A DNA stretch of 64,000 bases from Begonia masoniana (Eukaryota; Streptophyta; Magnoliopsida; Cucurbitales; Begoniaceae), in assembly GCA_022432975.1 (NCBI GenBank), contig CM039505.1, forward strand, positions 20,963,338 to 21,027,337, read 5' to 3'. How positions within the stretch are numbered: the stretch's first letter is position 1; each line of letters starts with the position of its first letter. Of the stretch, positions 1-10,416 are shown piece by piece. The translations under genes and the position numbers were made by a program. Below the pieces are notes generated by a model, which saw only the letters and a list, made by a program, of their open reading frames with translations, searched no databases and was not told the origin of the DNA.

Positions 1-49
1 CAGTTTGGGGAATGACATGGCCACTCTTGATTCGACTTCTTATTTTCAT
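1..49 (-). pseudogene. Start of a gag-like ORF (edge-truncated, copy A)
   Basis: These bases are the first 16 or so codons, on the minus strand, of the same reading frame seen in full at 17868-18249. The ATG complement is at 47-49. The rest lies to the left of the window. Its presence shows that the duplicated unit extends beyond the window edge. Confidence 0.45.
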
Positions 50-682
50 TTTATCCTAAGTTTTAAGAATTAATTCACTTAGTTTAAGTTAATTTACTCT
101 TAGGTTTTAGGAAGATTTTAACTTAGGGTAAGATTAATCTAACTTTTGGTTTAGGATGTGTATAACACTTAAACTAAAGTTTTAGATTTTAATCTTTTCG
201 GATTTAACTTAAGTCTAGGACTTTAAATTTTGTTGAACACCCCCCCACCCCCCTTTGAATGAGGAATAATAACAAACACTTGGTAAACTAAACAAAATAC
301 AAACTAAAATCTACTTGGTAATTTCATCAAACACGTTGTAAACTAGTTAATCACTAATTTTCAAAAACAATTTTTATGTTCTCTTTAGACTGATTGCAAT
401 CAATGTCTCATAATAGATTAAAGGCTCAAATTAATGATCTAATGCACAATTTAATCCTCAAGACTTCAATGAGCAACAATGTAAGAGATTGGTACCACAA
501 AAACAACAAAAATGGATAGTTTTTAGGTTTTACACACGCATTCCTCGGTTAGGTTTTTTGACAAACACCATGCAAACTCCCTTTTCAGTAATGTGAAAAG
601 ACAGCAACTTGAAGCACGATTTTAAACCATTAAACCTTCAAATTAAAGTCTAGATATGTGAAAATAAATGCTATAAGATTAG
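50..682. other. Non-coding leader-like DNA, copy A
   Basis: AT-rich sequence with no ORF of note. On the minus strand it lies upstream of the gag-like start codon at 47-49, so it may be the leader of a decayed minus-strand retroelement. It contains a C-rich run at 240-253. It ends at the TGTCACGACC terminus of the E8 LTR. No primer-binding site is visible beside that terminus, so I read E8 as having inserted into older repeat DNA. Confidence 0.4.
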
Positions 683-944
683 TGTCACGACCCAAAACCC
701 AACGGGCCGCGACTTACATAATCGTGTTCCTATTCTAATCTTGACTCGTATTTTTTTTTTTGAACATAAAAAACAAGGAAAATCTATTTGAAAGAAATCT
801 TAATAAAACGATTGAGGACCATGTGTGAAACTCATTTGAAATCATTTAGAAATAACTTAACATTTACAAGATTTTAAAGAGGAAAATTGGAAGAAGGTTA
901 AGCTCGGTTTTAAGAGAAAAGAGAAGGGGCAAAATCGAGAAAAC

Positions 945-1180
945 ACAGGAGCCGATAGATCGCCTACTCCCTGGTCGATCGATCGCCCCTACCCAAAATT
1001 CTTCTGCCAATCGATCGCTCATGTCATGAGCGATCAATCGCCCCTCAAAACTATACAGCCGATCTATCGCTCAAACGGCCGATCGATCGGCACTTCCTCT
1101 AGATATCCAAAACAAAACTACACGAACCTGCTGATCGATCGCAACTCCTGCCGATCGATCGGCATTTCCTCTGGCCAAAA
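945..1180. repeat. GATCGATC palindrome cluster in E8 LTR
   Basis: At least seven copies of short palindromes of the type CGATCGATCG, TCGATCGATCG or GCGATCAATCGC, spaced 15-40 bp, about 270-490 bp from the 3' end of the minus-strand LTR. The only ORF here (1026-1226 on plus) is a by-product of the repeats. The copy B counterpart is at 19155-19375. Confidence 0.8.
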
Positions 1181-2024
1181 TAATCATCCTGAAAACAAAC
1201 TTCATCCACGCCAAAGCATCACATAACTAACCCATTCCAATTCCTTTTAAATTCATCAAACAAAACTCAGTTTAAGTCATTCAAACGAGAAGCTTAAATT
1301 CTTCAAATCATCCATCATTGGAAATCATACGAGAACAAAACATTTTAACCGTAGTGGAAGACAAAACAAGGAAAATCTCTAAGTCATAAATTCATCCTAG
1401 AAAAAGAAGGAAAAACCATCAATCATTCTAGTACTTGCCATCATACGATAATCCTATGAAAAATCCTTTCTACCTATTTCCAAAACATAATGTTTACCAA
1501 ACTCGCTAGGGGCACCACCCTCGGGTCAAATCGCCGCCCAGCAACCCCTCTTAGACATTATCACTTTGGTTGAAATCCTCACCTTCCAATTCGTCACCTA
1601 CATCATAAGGTTCAAACTATAAGCCTAATGCTTAATAAGGAGTGCAACACATATATACATATATATATAAGTTCATGAATGCATGGTTCACATAATCATA
1701 TTCATGTTCGTGGTCATTTTTTTATTCATCATTTACTTGGCATAAATTAAGGGAGGACACGGGGAGAAAGGGCAAGGGAATCATAATTGTGGTCCCAACG
1801 GACAATATTTGTAACAACAAGTCTGGCCCACACCAGCGGCGGGATCCGCAAACTGATTGTGCAGTACCAACCCGGCCCCCATGTAACACCCAGTTTTATT
1901 GAACTATTTATTTTACTAACTTGCAGTGAATGTTTTATAAATGATATTGGGAGGAATTACTGATTAGGTTAATGAAGGAATAAGTAGGGACATTTTAGTA
2001 ATTATAAATTAGTAGTGGATAACC

Positions 2025-2032
2025 TATTTAAA
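2025..2032 (+). promoter_or_regulatory. TATA-like box of E1 LTR
   Basis: TATTTAAA about 145 bp into the LTR, followed after roughly 110 bp by a splice-donor-like TCTAG|GTGAGT (2143/2144). The same box occurs at 20257-20264 in E2 and, as TATTTAAG, at 34743-34750 in E3. Likely drives the genomic RNA; position-based inference. Confidence 0.5.
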
Positions 2033-2416
2033 GAAGAATTTATTGAGGTTTAGCCGCCACTGTTTATTCTCACTCTCGGTTTTCAGCTCAACTTAGCAGA
2101 GCTCCCCAGGCGACTTTCTTCCCGATTCCTTTCTCCAATCTAGGTGAGTTCTACCTTGATTTCTTACTGATTTAGTGACTAGGGATGATTGAGTGGAGAT
2201 TGTGGATACGTATTTTGTGATTTGCCATGAATGAGAGTAGATTCGGGTTTAGTGTAGAATTTGGGAATGCTCAGTGAATAGAACTCCCAACTATCCACTT
2301 AGGTTTTCTGAATGCTTTAGAATGAGGATTAGTAAGGATTGGCTTAATGCTCTGTTTATGGTTCTAGGTGAGCAATTCCGAAGCAACTCCTAACCGAGTA
2401 TCCACCAGGAATCCAG

Positions 2417-2931
2417 GTAAGTGAAGTATGCTTGTGCCTTCAGGCCTACATCACAAAACATTAGGATTTTGTTTACTTGAATGTGTCTGTATGTCATGCA
2501 TCATATTTTAAAAGTATACGAAAATGAATTTGAATGCATGTTGGCATGGTAAGGAATGAACATAATGAAACAGCTATGTGAATCAGATTTACTGTTAAGG
2601 GAATAATCCTGCCCCTTAATGAGACAGTGGATATTTAGACTTTAAGAAACTTGATCTGCTTCCCATCGAACAGCGGGATCAGAAACAGCTAGGTGAATCA
2701 ATTTACTGTTAAGGGAATTAAATCCGCCCCTTAATGAGTTAGTGTATATTTATACTTTGGGAGAAGTGATCCAACTCCCAATTTCACAGGGGGATCAGAT
2801 CAAAAACGATTCATATGCAACTGAGATGAGAAAATAGAAACGGCATATTTAGGAATTTATGTTTCAGCATTACATTACATTATTGTTTTACTTACTTAGC
2901 ATTAGGGCTAATAGATGAGTTTGTGATGTAG
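2417..2931 (+). other. Intron-like module in E1 5' LTR
   Basis: Donor-like CCAG|GTAAGT at 2416/2417 and acceptor-like GATGTAG|GTGA at 2931/2932, with a conserved CTTACTTAGCATTA box containing branch-point-like CTAAT about 30 bp upstream of the acceptor. Shortly after the donor is the conserved phrase GGCCTACATCACA. A preceding pair (donor 2144, acceptor 2367) would leave a 49-bp exon at 2368-2416. Related modules occur in E3, E4, E6 and E8. Splicing itself is inferred, not observed. Confidence 0.5.
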
Positions 2932-3075
2932 GTGAAGAAGTGACAGCAGTGTGTTTACTGAGTTTGCTGAGAACTAGACTGGTTGGAGGAGTGCATCTAT
3001 GCAGCAATCTGGCAGCTGATGGGGCGGTTTAACTGATGTCATTGGTGTGAAGGTTTAATTGACAACGTTTCAATT

Positions 3076-5180
3076 AAGCCATCGGATGATGTCTTCAGTA
3101 AAGCCATCGGATGATGTCTTCAGTAAAGCCATCGGATGATGTCTTCAGTAAAGCCATCGGATGATGTCTTCAGTAAAGCCATCGGATGATGTCTTCAGTA
3201 AAGCCATCGGATGATGTCTTCAGTAAAGCCATCGGATGATGTCTTCAGTAAAGCCATCGGATGATGTCTTCAGTAAAGCCATCGGATGATGTCTTCAGTA
3301 AAGCCATCGGATGATGTCTTCAGTAAAGCCATCGGATGATGTCTTCAGTAAAGCCATCGGATGATGTCTTCAGTAAAGCCATCGGATGATGTCTTCAGTA
3401 AAGCCATCGGATGATGTCTTCAGTAAAGCCATCGGATGATGTCTTCAGTAAAGCCATCGGATGATGTCTTCAGTAAAGCCATCGGATGATGTCTTCAGTA
3501 AAGCCATCGGATGATGTCTTCAGTAAAGCCATCGGATGATGTCTTCAGTAAAGCCATCGGATGATGTCTTCAGTAAAGCCATCGGATGATGTCTTCAGTA
3601 AAGCCATCGGATGATGTCTTCAGTAAAGCCATCGGATGATGTCTTCAGTAAAGCCATCGGATGATGTCTTCAGTAAAGCCATCGGATGATGTCTTCAGTA
3701 AAGCCATCGGATGATGTCTTCAGTAAAGCCATCGGATGATGTCTTCAGTAAAGCCATCGGATGATGTCTTCAGTAAAGCCATCGGATGATGTCTTCAGTA
3801 AAGCCATCGGATGATGTCTTCAGTAAAGCCATCGGATGATGTCTTCAGTAAAGCCATCGGATGATGTCTTCAGTAAAGCCATCGGATGATGTCTTCAGTA
3901 AAGCCATCGGATGATGTCTTCAGTAAAGCCATCGGATGATGTCTTCAGTAAAGCCATCGGATGATGTCTTCAGTAAAGCCATCGGATGATGTCTTCAGTA
4001 AAGCCATCGGATGATGTCTTCAGTAAAGCCATCGGATGATGTCTTCAGTAAAGCCATCGGATGATGTCTTCAGTAAAGCCATCGGATGATGTCTTCAGTA
4101 AAGCCATCGGATGATGTCTTCAGTAAAGCCATCGGATGATGTCTTCAGTAAAGCCATCGGATGATGTCTTCAGTAAAGCCATCGGATGATGTCTTCAGTA
4201 AAGCCATCGGATGATGTCTTCAGTAAAGCCATCGGATGATGTCTTCAGTAAAGCCATCGGATGATGTCTTCAGTAAAGCCATCGGATGATGTCTTCAGTA
4301 AAGCCATCGGATGATGTCTTCAGTAAAGCCATCGGATGATGTCTTCAGTAAAGCCATCGGATGATGTCTTCAGTATAGTTATCGGATGATGTCTTCAGTA
4401 AAGCCATCGGATGATGTCTTCAGTAAAGCCATCGGATGATGTCTTCAGTAAAGCCATCGGATGATGTCTTCAGTAAAGCCATCGGATGATGTCTTCAGTA
4501 AAGCCATCGGATGATGTCTTCAGTAAAGCCATCGGATGATGTCTTCAGTATAGTTATCGGATGATGTCTTCAGTAAAGCCATCGGATGATGTCTTCAGTA
4601 AAGCCATCGGATGATGTCTTCAGTAAAGCCATCGGATGATGTCTTCAGTAAAGCCATCGGATGATGTCTTCAGTAAAGCCATCGGATGATGTCTTCAGTA
4701 AAGCCATCGGATGATGTCTTCAGTAAAGCCATCGGATGATGTCTTCAGTAAAGCCATCGGATGATGTCTTCAGTAAAGCCATCAGATGATGTCTTCAGTA
4801 TAGTTATCGGATGATGTCTTCAGTAAAGCCATCGGATGATGTCTTCAGTAAAGCCATCGGATGATGTCTTCAGTATAGTTATCGGATGATGTCTTCAGTA
4901 AAGCCATCGGATGATGTCTTCAGTATAGTTATCGGATGATGTCTTCAGTAAAGCCATCGGATGATGTCTTCAGTAAAGCCATCGGATGATGTCTTCAGTA
5001 AAGCCATCGGATGATGTCTTCAGTAAAGCCATCGGATGATGTCTTCAGTAAAGCCATCGGATGATGTCTTCAGTAGCCATCGGATGATGTCTCAGTATAG
5101 TTATCGATGATGTCTTCAGTAAAGCCATCTGATGATGTCTTTAGTATAGGCATCGGATGACGTCTTCAGTGGAAGCCATC
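3076..5180 (+). repeat. 25-bp minisatellite, about 84 units (E1 5' LTR)
   Basis: Unit starts ATCGGATGATGTCTTC and ends AAAGCC. From 3081 to about 5060 the 25-bp phase is unbroken. The first 51 units show no substitution; variant units with TATAGTT in place of AAAGCC begin at 4376 and cluster toward the 3' end, where units of altered length also appear. 25 is not a multiple of three and no long ORF crosses it. Confidence 0.97.
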
Positions 5181-5748
5181 GAAAGATATAAATAGAAGTT
5201 TTGTCGTTTAGTGACCGGTGGATGTCGAGTAATAAACTTACCGGATGATGTAGTAGAAACCTTTGTCGTTTTATGACCGGTGGATGTAGTGTATTAAACT
5301 AATCGGAAGACTGTAGTAGAAGTCTTGTCGTTTAGTGACCGTTGGCTTTCGTGTATTAGACTTATCGGAAGATGAAGTGGAAAGTTTGTCGTTTTCCTCA
5401 CCGGAAGGAGCCTTCTGGTATCTGTTTCAAGCCTCTTCCGTTTACTTTGTTCAGCGGCAGATGCGTTGACTTTTGCAACTTTTAAAGTATTCTGTGATTT
5501 AAACCTTATTTCTTTTGACCGATTACTCCTTAACATCTCAACCGATTATTCAAGCATTGTTCTATAGTTTTGTTTAACTCTATTTTCCACAAATGATTTT
5601 TGCTGCAATTCTTTAAATGTTTTGAGGTTTTAGAAAACGTCAAATTTTGACTTTCGAGTGAAGTTTTAAATTTGGTCCGAAATTTTCTTTGTTATGTTCG
5701 GGTTTATGAGTAACAAACCGAATTCAGGAAACTCGGGGCGTTACAGTA

Positions 5749-5760
5749 TGGTATCAGAGA
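5749..5760 (+). other. Primer-binding site, initiator Met tRNA (E1)
   Basis: TGGTATCAGAGA starts 3 bp after the 5' LTR. It matches the plant initiator-Met primer motif TGGTATCAGAGC except for the last base. Confidence 0.85.
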
Positions 5761-5900
5761 CATTCAGTTAAACCTTTCAAAAGATTACTCGTCAGTGCTA
5801 ATCGTTGCATGGAAGTAGTTCAACAACTGTAAGTGTTTATGTTAACCTTAGTTAATAGATATTTAAGAGTGTAATTAACCCTGTACAGGAATTTAGTACG

Positions 5901-6564
5901 ATGGCCAGACGCCTAGGGAGACCTAGAGTGCCAAGAGAAATGCCAAATTTGAGAGATGAAGAGGAGCCTAGTGTGATTAGGCAGCTGACGGATTTAGTGC
6001 ATCAGCAAACTGATTTAGTGCACCAACAGTCTGACCAACTAGGAGTGCTGTTGAACCGAGAGGTGCAAGGAAGTGCCAACTCGGGTTCTAGCAATGAACA
6101 CTCTGGAGATAGATTCCGGAGACTAAGACCACCAACATTTGATGGACAGTCATCTGATCCAGTTATTGCTGAAGGATGGCTTAGAAGGATTGAGAGTATG
6201 TTTAGGTGTGCCAACATAGGAGAAGGAGACAAGGTCACGTTGGCAACATTTCACTTGGCTGGTAAAGCTCAACTTTGGTGGGAAACAATAGAGACCACCA
6301 CTGATGTTTTGGCGATGCCTTGGTCATAGTTCAAGGACATTTTCTATTAGAAGTATTTTAACAGCACAGTCCTAAACCGCGAAAAAGTTGGAGTTTCTGA
6401 AGTTGAAGCAGACAGGGTCTGTTGCCGAATACAGTAGGCAATTTGAGTCCTTTTCCAGGTTTGCCAGACGTTTTGCTCACAAGGACGAGGATAAAGTGTT
6501 CAAATTTGTGCATGGACTGAAGCCAGAAATTTATAGAGGAGTTAAATTTTGAGGTATTAAAGGC
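5901..6564 (+). pseudogene. gag: E1 gag, N-terminal and central part (broken)
   Basis: Structural capsid-like protein of the retroelement. ATG at 5901 opens a 142-codon frame with a QQTDLVHQQ-type repeat and the gag-domain stretch LRPPTFDGQSSDPVIAEGW. It stops at TAG (6327-6329); a second in-frame TAG follows within 25 bp, and a 1-bp insertion near 6373 and a TGA at about 6550 break the rest. In E3 these positions are coding, so the stops are lesions. The first TAG, the second TAG and the TGA are shared with E2; the frameshift base is private to E1. Downstream gag continues with the zinc knuckles in the next entry. Confidence 0.9.
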
Positions 6565-8165
6565 TTGACATTCAGTGAAGTTGTGTCCACTGCTCTGGAA
6601 GTGGAAGAAGCTGAAAGGAAGTGTGCTGGACCAAAGGAGATCCCACAAAGGTTTATCCAGCCACACCAACAAAGAGGAACGAAGAGGCCAAGTGAAGGCC
6701 AGAATAGCCAAGGAACAGGAGGGAAGGTACCGAATGTCAGGAAATTTCCCCAGTGTCCTAAGTGTTTGAAGAACCACCCGGGCGAATGCAGACTGGGCTT
6801 TGGGAAGTGTTTCAACTGTGAGAAGGTTAGACACACATTCAAAGAATGCTCGAAGCCTAGAATCACCAGATGCTACAATTGTAACAAGGTCGGCCATATT
6901 AGTAGAAACTGTCCAGTTCCTAAGAGTGACCCTGCTATGATTAAACCGAGGATATTCTCCATGATGGAGTCGGGGGATGAAGACCAGCCTGTAGTGGTGT
7001 CAGGTACTATATTGATCAACTCTGTGCCTGCTTTTACTTTAATAGATTCTGGTGCAACGCATTCGTTTATAGCATCTGCATTTGCTGTTAAGTTAGATGT
7101 ACAGTTCACCCCTTCCATGCATGTGTTTAATGTTACATTACCCTATGGTGAACGCATGCACTCTAACCAAGTAATGCTTGACAGTGATGTGTTAGTAGGG
7201 AACGTAAGTCTACCTGCTGATCTTATTATTATGGATATAATGGGATTTGATGTAATCCTAGGAATGGACTGGTTGTTTAAACACCACGCCACAATTGATT
7301 GTAGGACTGGAATAGTTAGCTTCCAACCCCCTGGTAGTTTGAAGCATACCTTTCAAGCTTCAAGGAAGAGTAAGGAAATGTCTGTGATGACTTCTATTAA
7401 CACTAGACATTCCCTATGTGGAGAGTATTTGTGCTTCTTAGCCAGTGTTTTAGACACAAAACCTGTAGGAAAAGCAAATCTTCGAAATGCTTTAATTGTC
7501 CAAAACTTTCCTGAAGTATTTCTAGATGACCTTCTTGGTTTACCACCAGATAGGGAAATTGAATTTGTTGTAGATGTTTACCCCGGTGCCGAGCCTGTGT
7601 CTAAAAATCCAAATAGACTAGCACCAACTGAACTTAAGGAATTAAAGAAGCAATTGGAGGATCTGTTGGAGAAAGGGTTCATACGCCCTAGCTTTTCACC
7701 GTGTGGTGCACCTGTCCTTTTTGTCAAAAAGAAAGATGGATCAATGCGTATGTGCATTGATTATATAGAATTGAATAAGTTAACTGTCAAGAACAAGTAT
7801 CCATTACCAAGGATTGATGATTTATTCGACCAACTTAATGGTGCAAGAGTTTTCTCTAAGATTGACCTTAGGTCTGGTTATTACCAGTTGAAGGTTAAAT
7901 CTGAAGATATCTCAAAGACTGCCTTTCGCACAAGGTATGGACATTATGAGTTTTTGGTTATGTCCTTTGGATTGACAAATGCACCAGCAGCCTTTATGGA
8001 TCTTATGAATAGAGTGTTTCATGAGTATTTGGATAGTTTGTCATAGTGTTTATAGATGACATTTTAATCTATTCACGTACTAAGGATGAGCATGCTAGGC
8101 ACCTGACCTTGGTGTTGGAGGTATTAAAACAGCACCAACTATACGCCAAGTTTTCTAAGTGTAAT
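6565..8165 (+). pseudogene. pol: E1 gag zinc knuckles, protease and reverse transcriptase
   Basis: A 493-codon open frame (6565-8046). It carries a CCHC knuckle [14 protein letters not shown] and a decayed one ([14 protein letters not shown]), then the aspartic protease signature [10 protein letters not shown], then the reverse transcriptase fingers and palm ([44 protein letters not shown]). A 1-bp loss at about 8035 shifts the frame before the catalytic [11 protein letters not shown], which is read from 8047 on. A second 1-bp loss at about 8163, absent from E2, shifts it again. ATG at 6565 is internal to gag, not a true start. Confidence 0.93.
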
Positions 8166-8170
8166 TTTGG

Positions 8171-9171
8171 TTGGACCAAGTTCACTTTTTAGGACATGTT
8201 ATCTCTGGGGATGGTATATCTATCGATCCAGCTAAGGTTCAAGCAGTTAAAGAACGGCCCCAACCGAGGAATGCTATAGACATCAGGAGTTTTCTTGGAC
8301 TAGCAGGATATTATAGAAAGTTCATTAAAGGATTTTCGAAGATTGCTACACCCCTTGCTAAGTTAATAAGGAAAAATGTGAAGTATATATGGACTGACGA
8401 ATGTGAGCATAGTTTTCAGACTTTGAAACAGAAACTGACCAATGCTCCAATTTTAACCCTTCCGGTTGAAGACGGTAAATTTAGCATTTATTGTGATGCT
8501 TCCAAAATTGGTCTTGGGTGTGTTTTAATGCAGGATGGAAAAGTAATAGCTTATGCCTCTAGACAGTTGAAAACACATGAGAAGAATTACCCTACACATG
8601 ACTTAGAATTAGCTGCAGTGGTATTTGCACTTAAGATTTGGAGGCATTACTTGTATGGACAATCTTGCGAGATATTTTCAGATCATAAGAGCCTGAAGTA
8701 TATTTTCACACAGAAAGAACTAAACATGAGGCAACGTCAATGGTTGGAATTTGTAAAGGACTATGATTTCGAGATTAAATATCATCCTGGCAAAGCAAAT
8801 GTTGTGGCAGATGCATTGAGTAGAGTAACAACACCAACCCCAACTATGATTTTCAATATACCATTAGCCTTAGAGTCAGAATTCCAAAGGTTTAACCTAG
8901 AAGCAGTATCCAGTGTATCAGCTACACTTTCAGCCTTAACCTTAAAGCCTACCATTCCAAAGAAAATAAAGGAAACTCAGACGAATGATGATGAGTGTAA
9001 CAAGTACAAGTTAAGCATGGATTCTACGGACAAGTCAGATTTTAACCATTCTACTGACGAGATCCTTAAGTTTAGAAATAGATGGTTTGTTCCTGTCATT
9101 AAAGAACTTCGTGAAGAGATTCTTTCTGAAGCACACTTTTCACGTTCTCTGTTCACCCTGGGAGTACAAAG
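8171..9171 (+). pseudogene. pol: E1 reverse transcriptase thumb and RNase H
   Basis: A frame open to 9214 with the connection domain ([12 protein letters not shown]) and RNase H ([60 protein letters not shown]). The first catalytic Asp (YCDAS), the Glu of DLELAA and the Asp of SDHKSL are all present. After the linker to integrase the frame shifts at about 9150-9170, just before the HHCC zinc finger. Confidence 0.92.
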
Positions 9172-10369
9172 ATGTACAAGGATCTCAGACAACATTATTG
9201 GTGGCCAAGTATGAAAAGAAGTGTGGCAGAATATGTGGAATCGTGCCTAGTTTGTCAACAGGTTAAAGCTGAGCACCAGAGACCTGCAGGAATGTTACAA
9301 CCCTTACCAGTTCCCGAATGGAAATGGGAACAAATAACGATGGACTTTGTTGTGGGATTGCCTAAAACAGCAAAGGGACATGATGCAATTTGGGTGATAG
9401 TTGACCGTCTAACCAAATCAGCTCATTTTCTACCGATAAAGTGACTTACTCGATGGATCAGCTTGTTTAGTTGTATGTGCATGAAGTTGTTAGACTACAT
9501 GGAGTTCCAAGCACTATACTTTCTGACCGGGACTCTAGATTTACATCTAAGTTTTGGAAGAGTTTGCATCAGGCTATGGGTACACATCTTAACTTTAGCA
9601 CAACCTTTCACCCTCAAACAGATGGACAGTCCGAAAGAACCATCCAAATAGTAGATGATATGCTTCGTGCATGCATATTGGATTTTCAAGGTTCCTGAAG
9701 CAAGTACCTATCCTTAGTAGAATTCTCTTATAATAACAATTTTCAGGCAACAATAGGAATGACACCTTATGAGGCTTTGTATGGGCGGAAATATAGATCA
9801 CCTTTGTATTGGGATGAAGTTGGTGAAGCACAGTTGCTTGGTCCTGACATTGTGCAACAAACTGTTGAGAAGGTTGCCCTCATCCGCCAGAGGATCTTAA
9901 CAGCTCAAAGCCGACATAAAAGTTATGCCGACAGAAGACGCAGAGAACTAGAGTTTGGAGTAGGTGATGAAGTTTTCCTCAAGGTATCACCATTTAAAGG
10001 AGTTGTGAGATTCGGAAAAAGAGGCAAGTTGAACCCCAGATTTATTGGACCATTCACTATTTTGAAGAGAGTTGGGAGAGCAGCCTATCAGTTGCAGCTA
10101 CCGGCTTCTATGGAAGGGATATATGATGTATTCCACGTTTCTGTGCTGAAAAAGTGCATAAGGATCCAAATCAGGTCATGGAACAACAAGACTTTGAGGT
10201 TCATCCTACCCTTGCCTATGAAGAGAAACCAGTAAGGATCATAGATTATGCAGTGAAGGTACTGCGCAACAAAGAAGTTCCAATGGTGAAAGTCTTGTGG
10301 CGTAACAAGAATATAGATGAGACAACTTGGGAGCGCCAGCAAAACATGATGGACCAACATCAAGAATAA
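9172..10369 (+). pseudogene. pol: E1 integrase and chromodomain (broken)
   Basis: Pieces in order: 9172-9444 has the end of the HHCC finger ([11 protein letters not shown]) and the start of the DDE core (MDFVVGLP), ending at TGA; 9471-9698 continues the core ([23 protein letters not shown]) to a TGA that replaces the Trp codon of E3; 9759-10235 has the GPY/F region ([18 protein letters not shown]) and shifts frame at about 10160; 10154-10369 is the chromodomain (VLRNKEV, KVLWRNKNIDETTWE). In chromoviruses this domain is thought to steer insertion to methylated-histone chromatin. The polypurine tract follows 34 bp after the stop. Confidence 0.92.
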
Positions 10370-10416
10370 TTCAGGTACTGAATTTTAAGGGCAAGATTCT
10401 TTTAAGGAGGGTAAAT

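Larger units (their letters stand above)
1882..5745 (+). repeat. E1 5' LTR with minisatellite expansion
   Basis: Begins TGTAACACCC and ends GGGGCGTTACA. At 3864 bp it is far longer than its partner LTR (2212 bp); the excess is the 25-bp minisatellite at 3076-5180. About 225 bp present in the E2 5' LTR just before the array (21311-21536) is missing here. A TATA-like box, two exon/intron-like modules and hairpin-forming repeats (TTAAGGG...CCCCTTAA, near 2600 and 2705) follow in order. Confidence 0.93.

Noticed and set aside
1026..1226. Small ORF rich in RSIG/DR motifs
   Set aside because: It is produced by the GATCGATC palindromes in the LTR; the same cluster gives ORFs in several frames on both strands elsewhere.
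3076..5180. A CRISPR-like regular array
   Set aside because: Units are contiguous 25-bp direct repeats without spacers, inside an LTR of a plant retrotransposon; it is a minisatellite.
6358..6897. Minus-strand ORFs opposite gag in E1 and E2
   Set aside because: Shadow frames of gag; the sense frame carries the recognisable gag and zinc-knuckle motifs.
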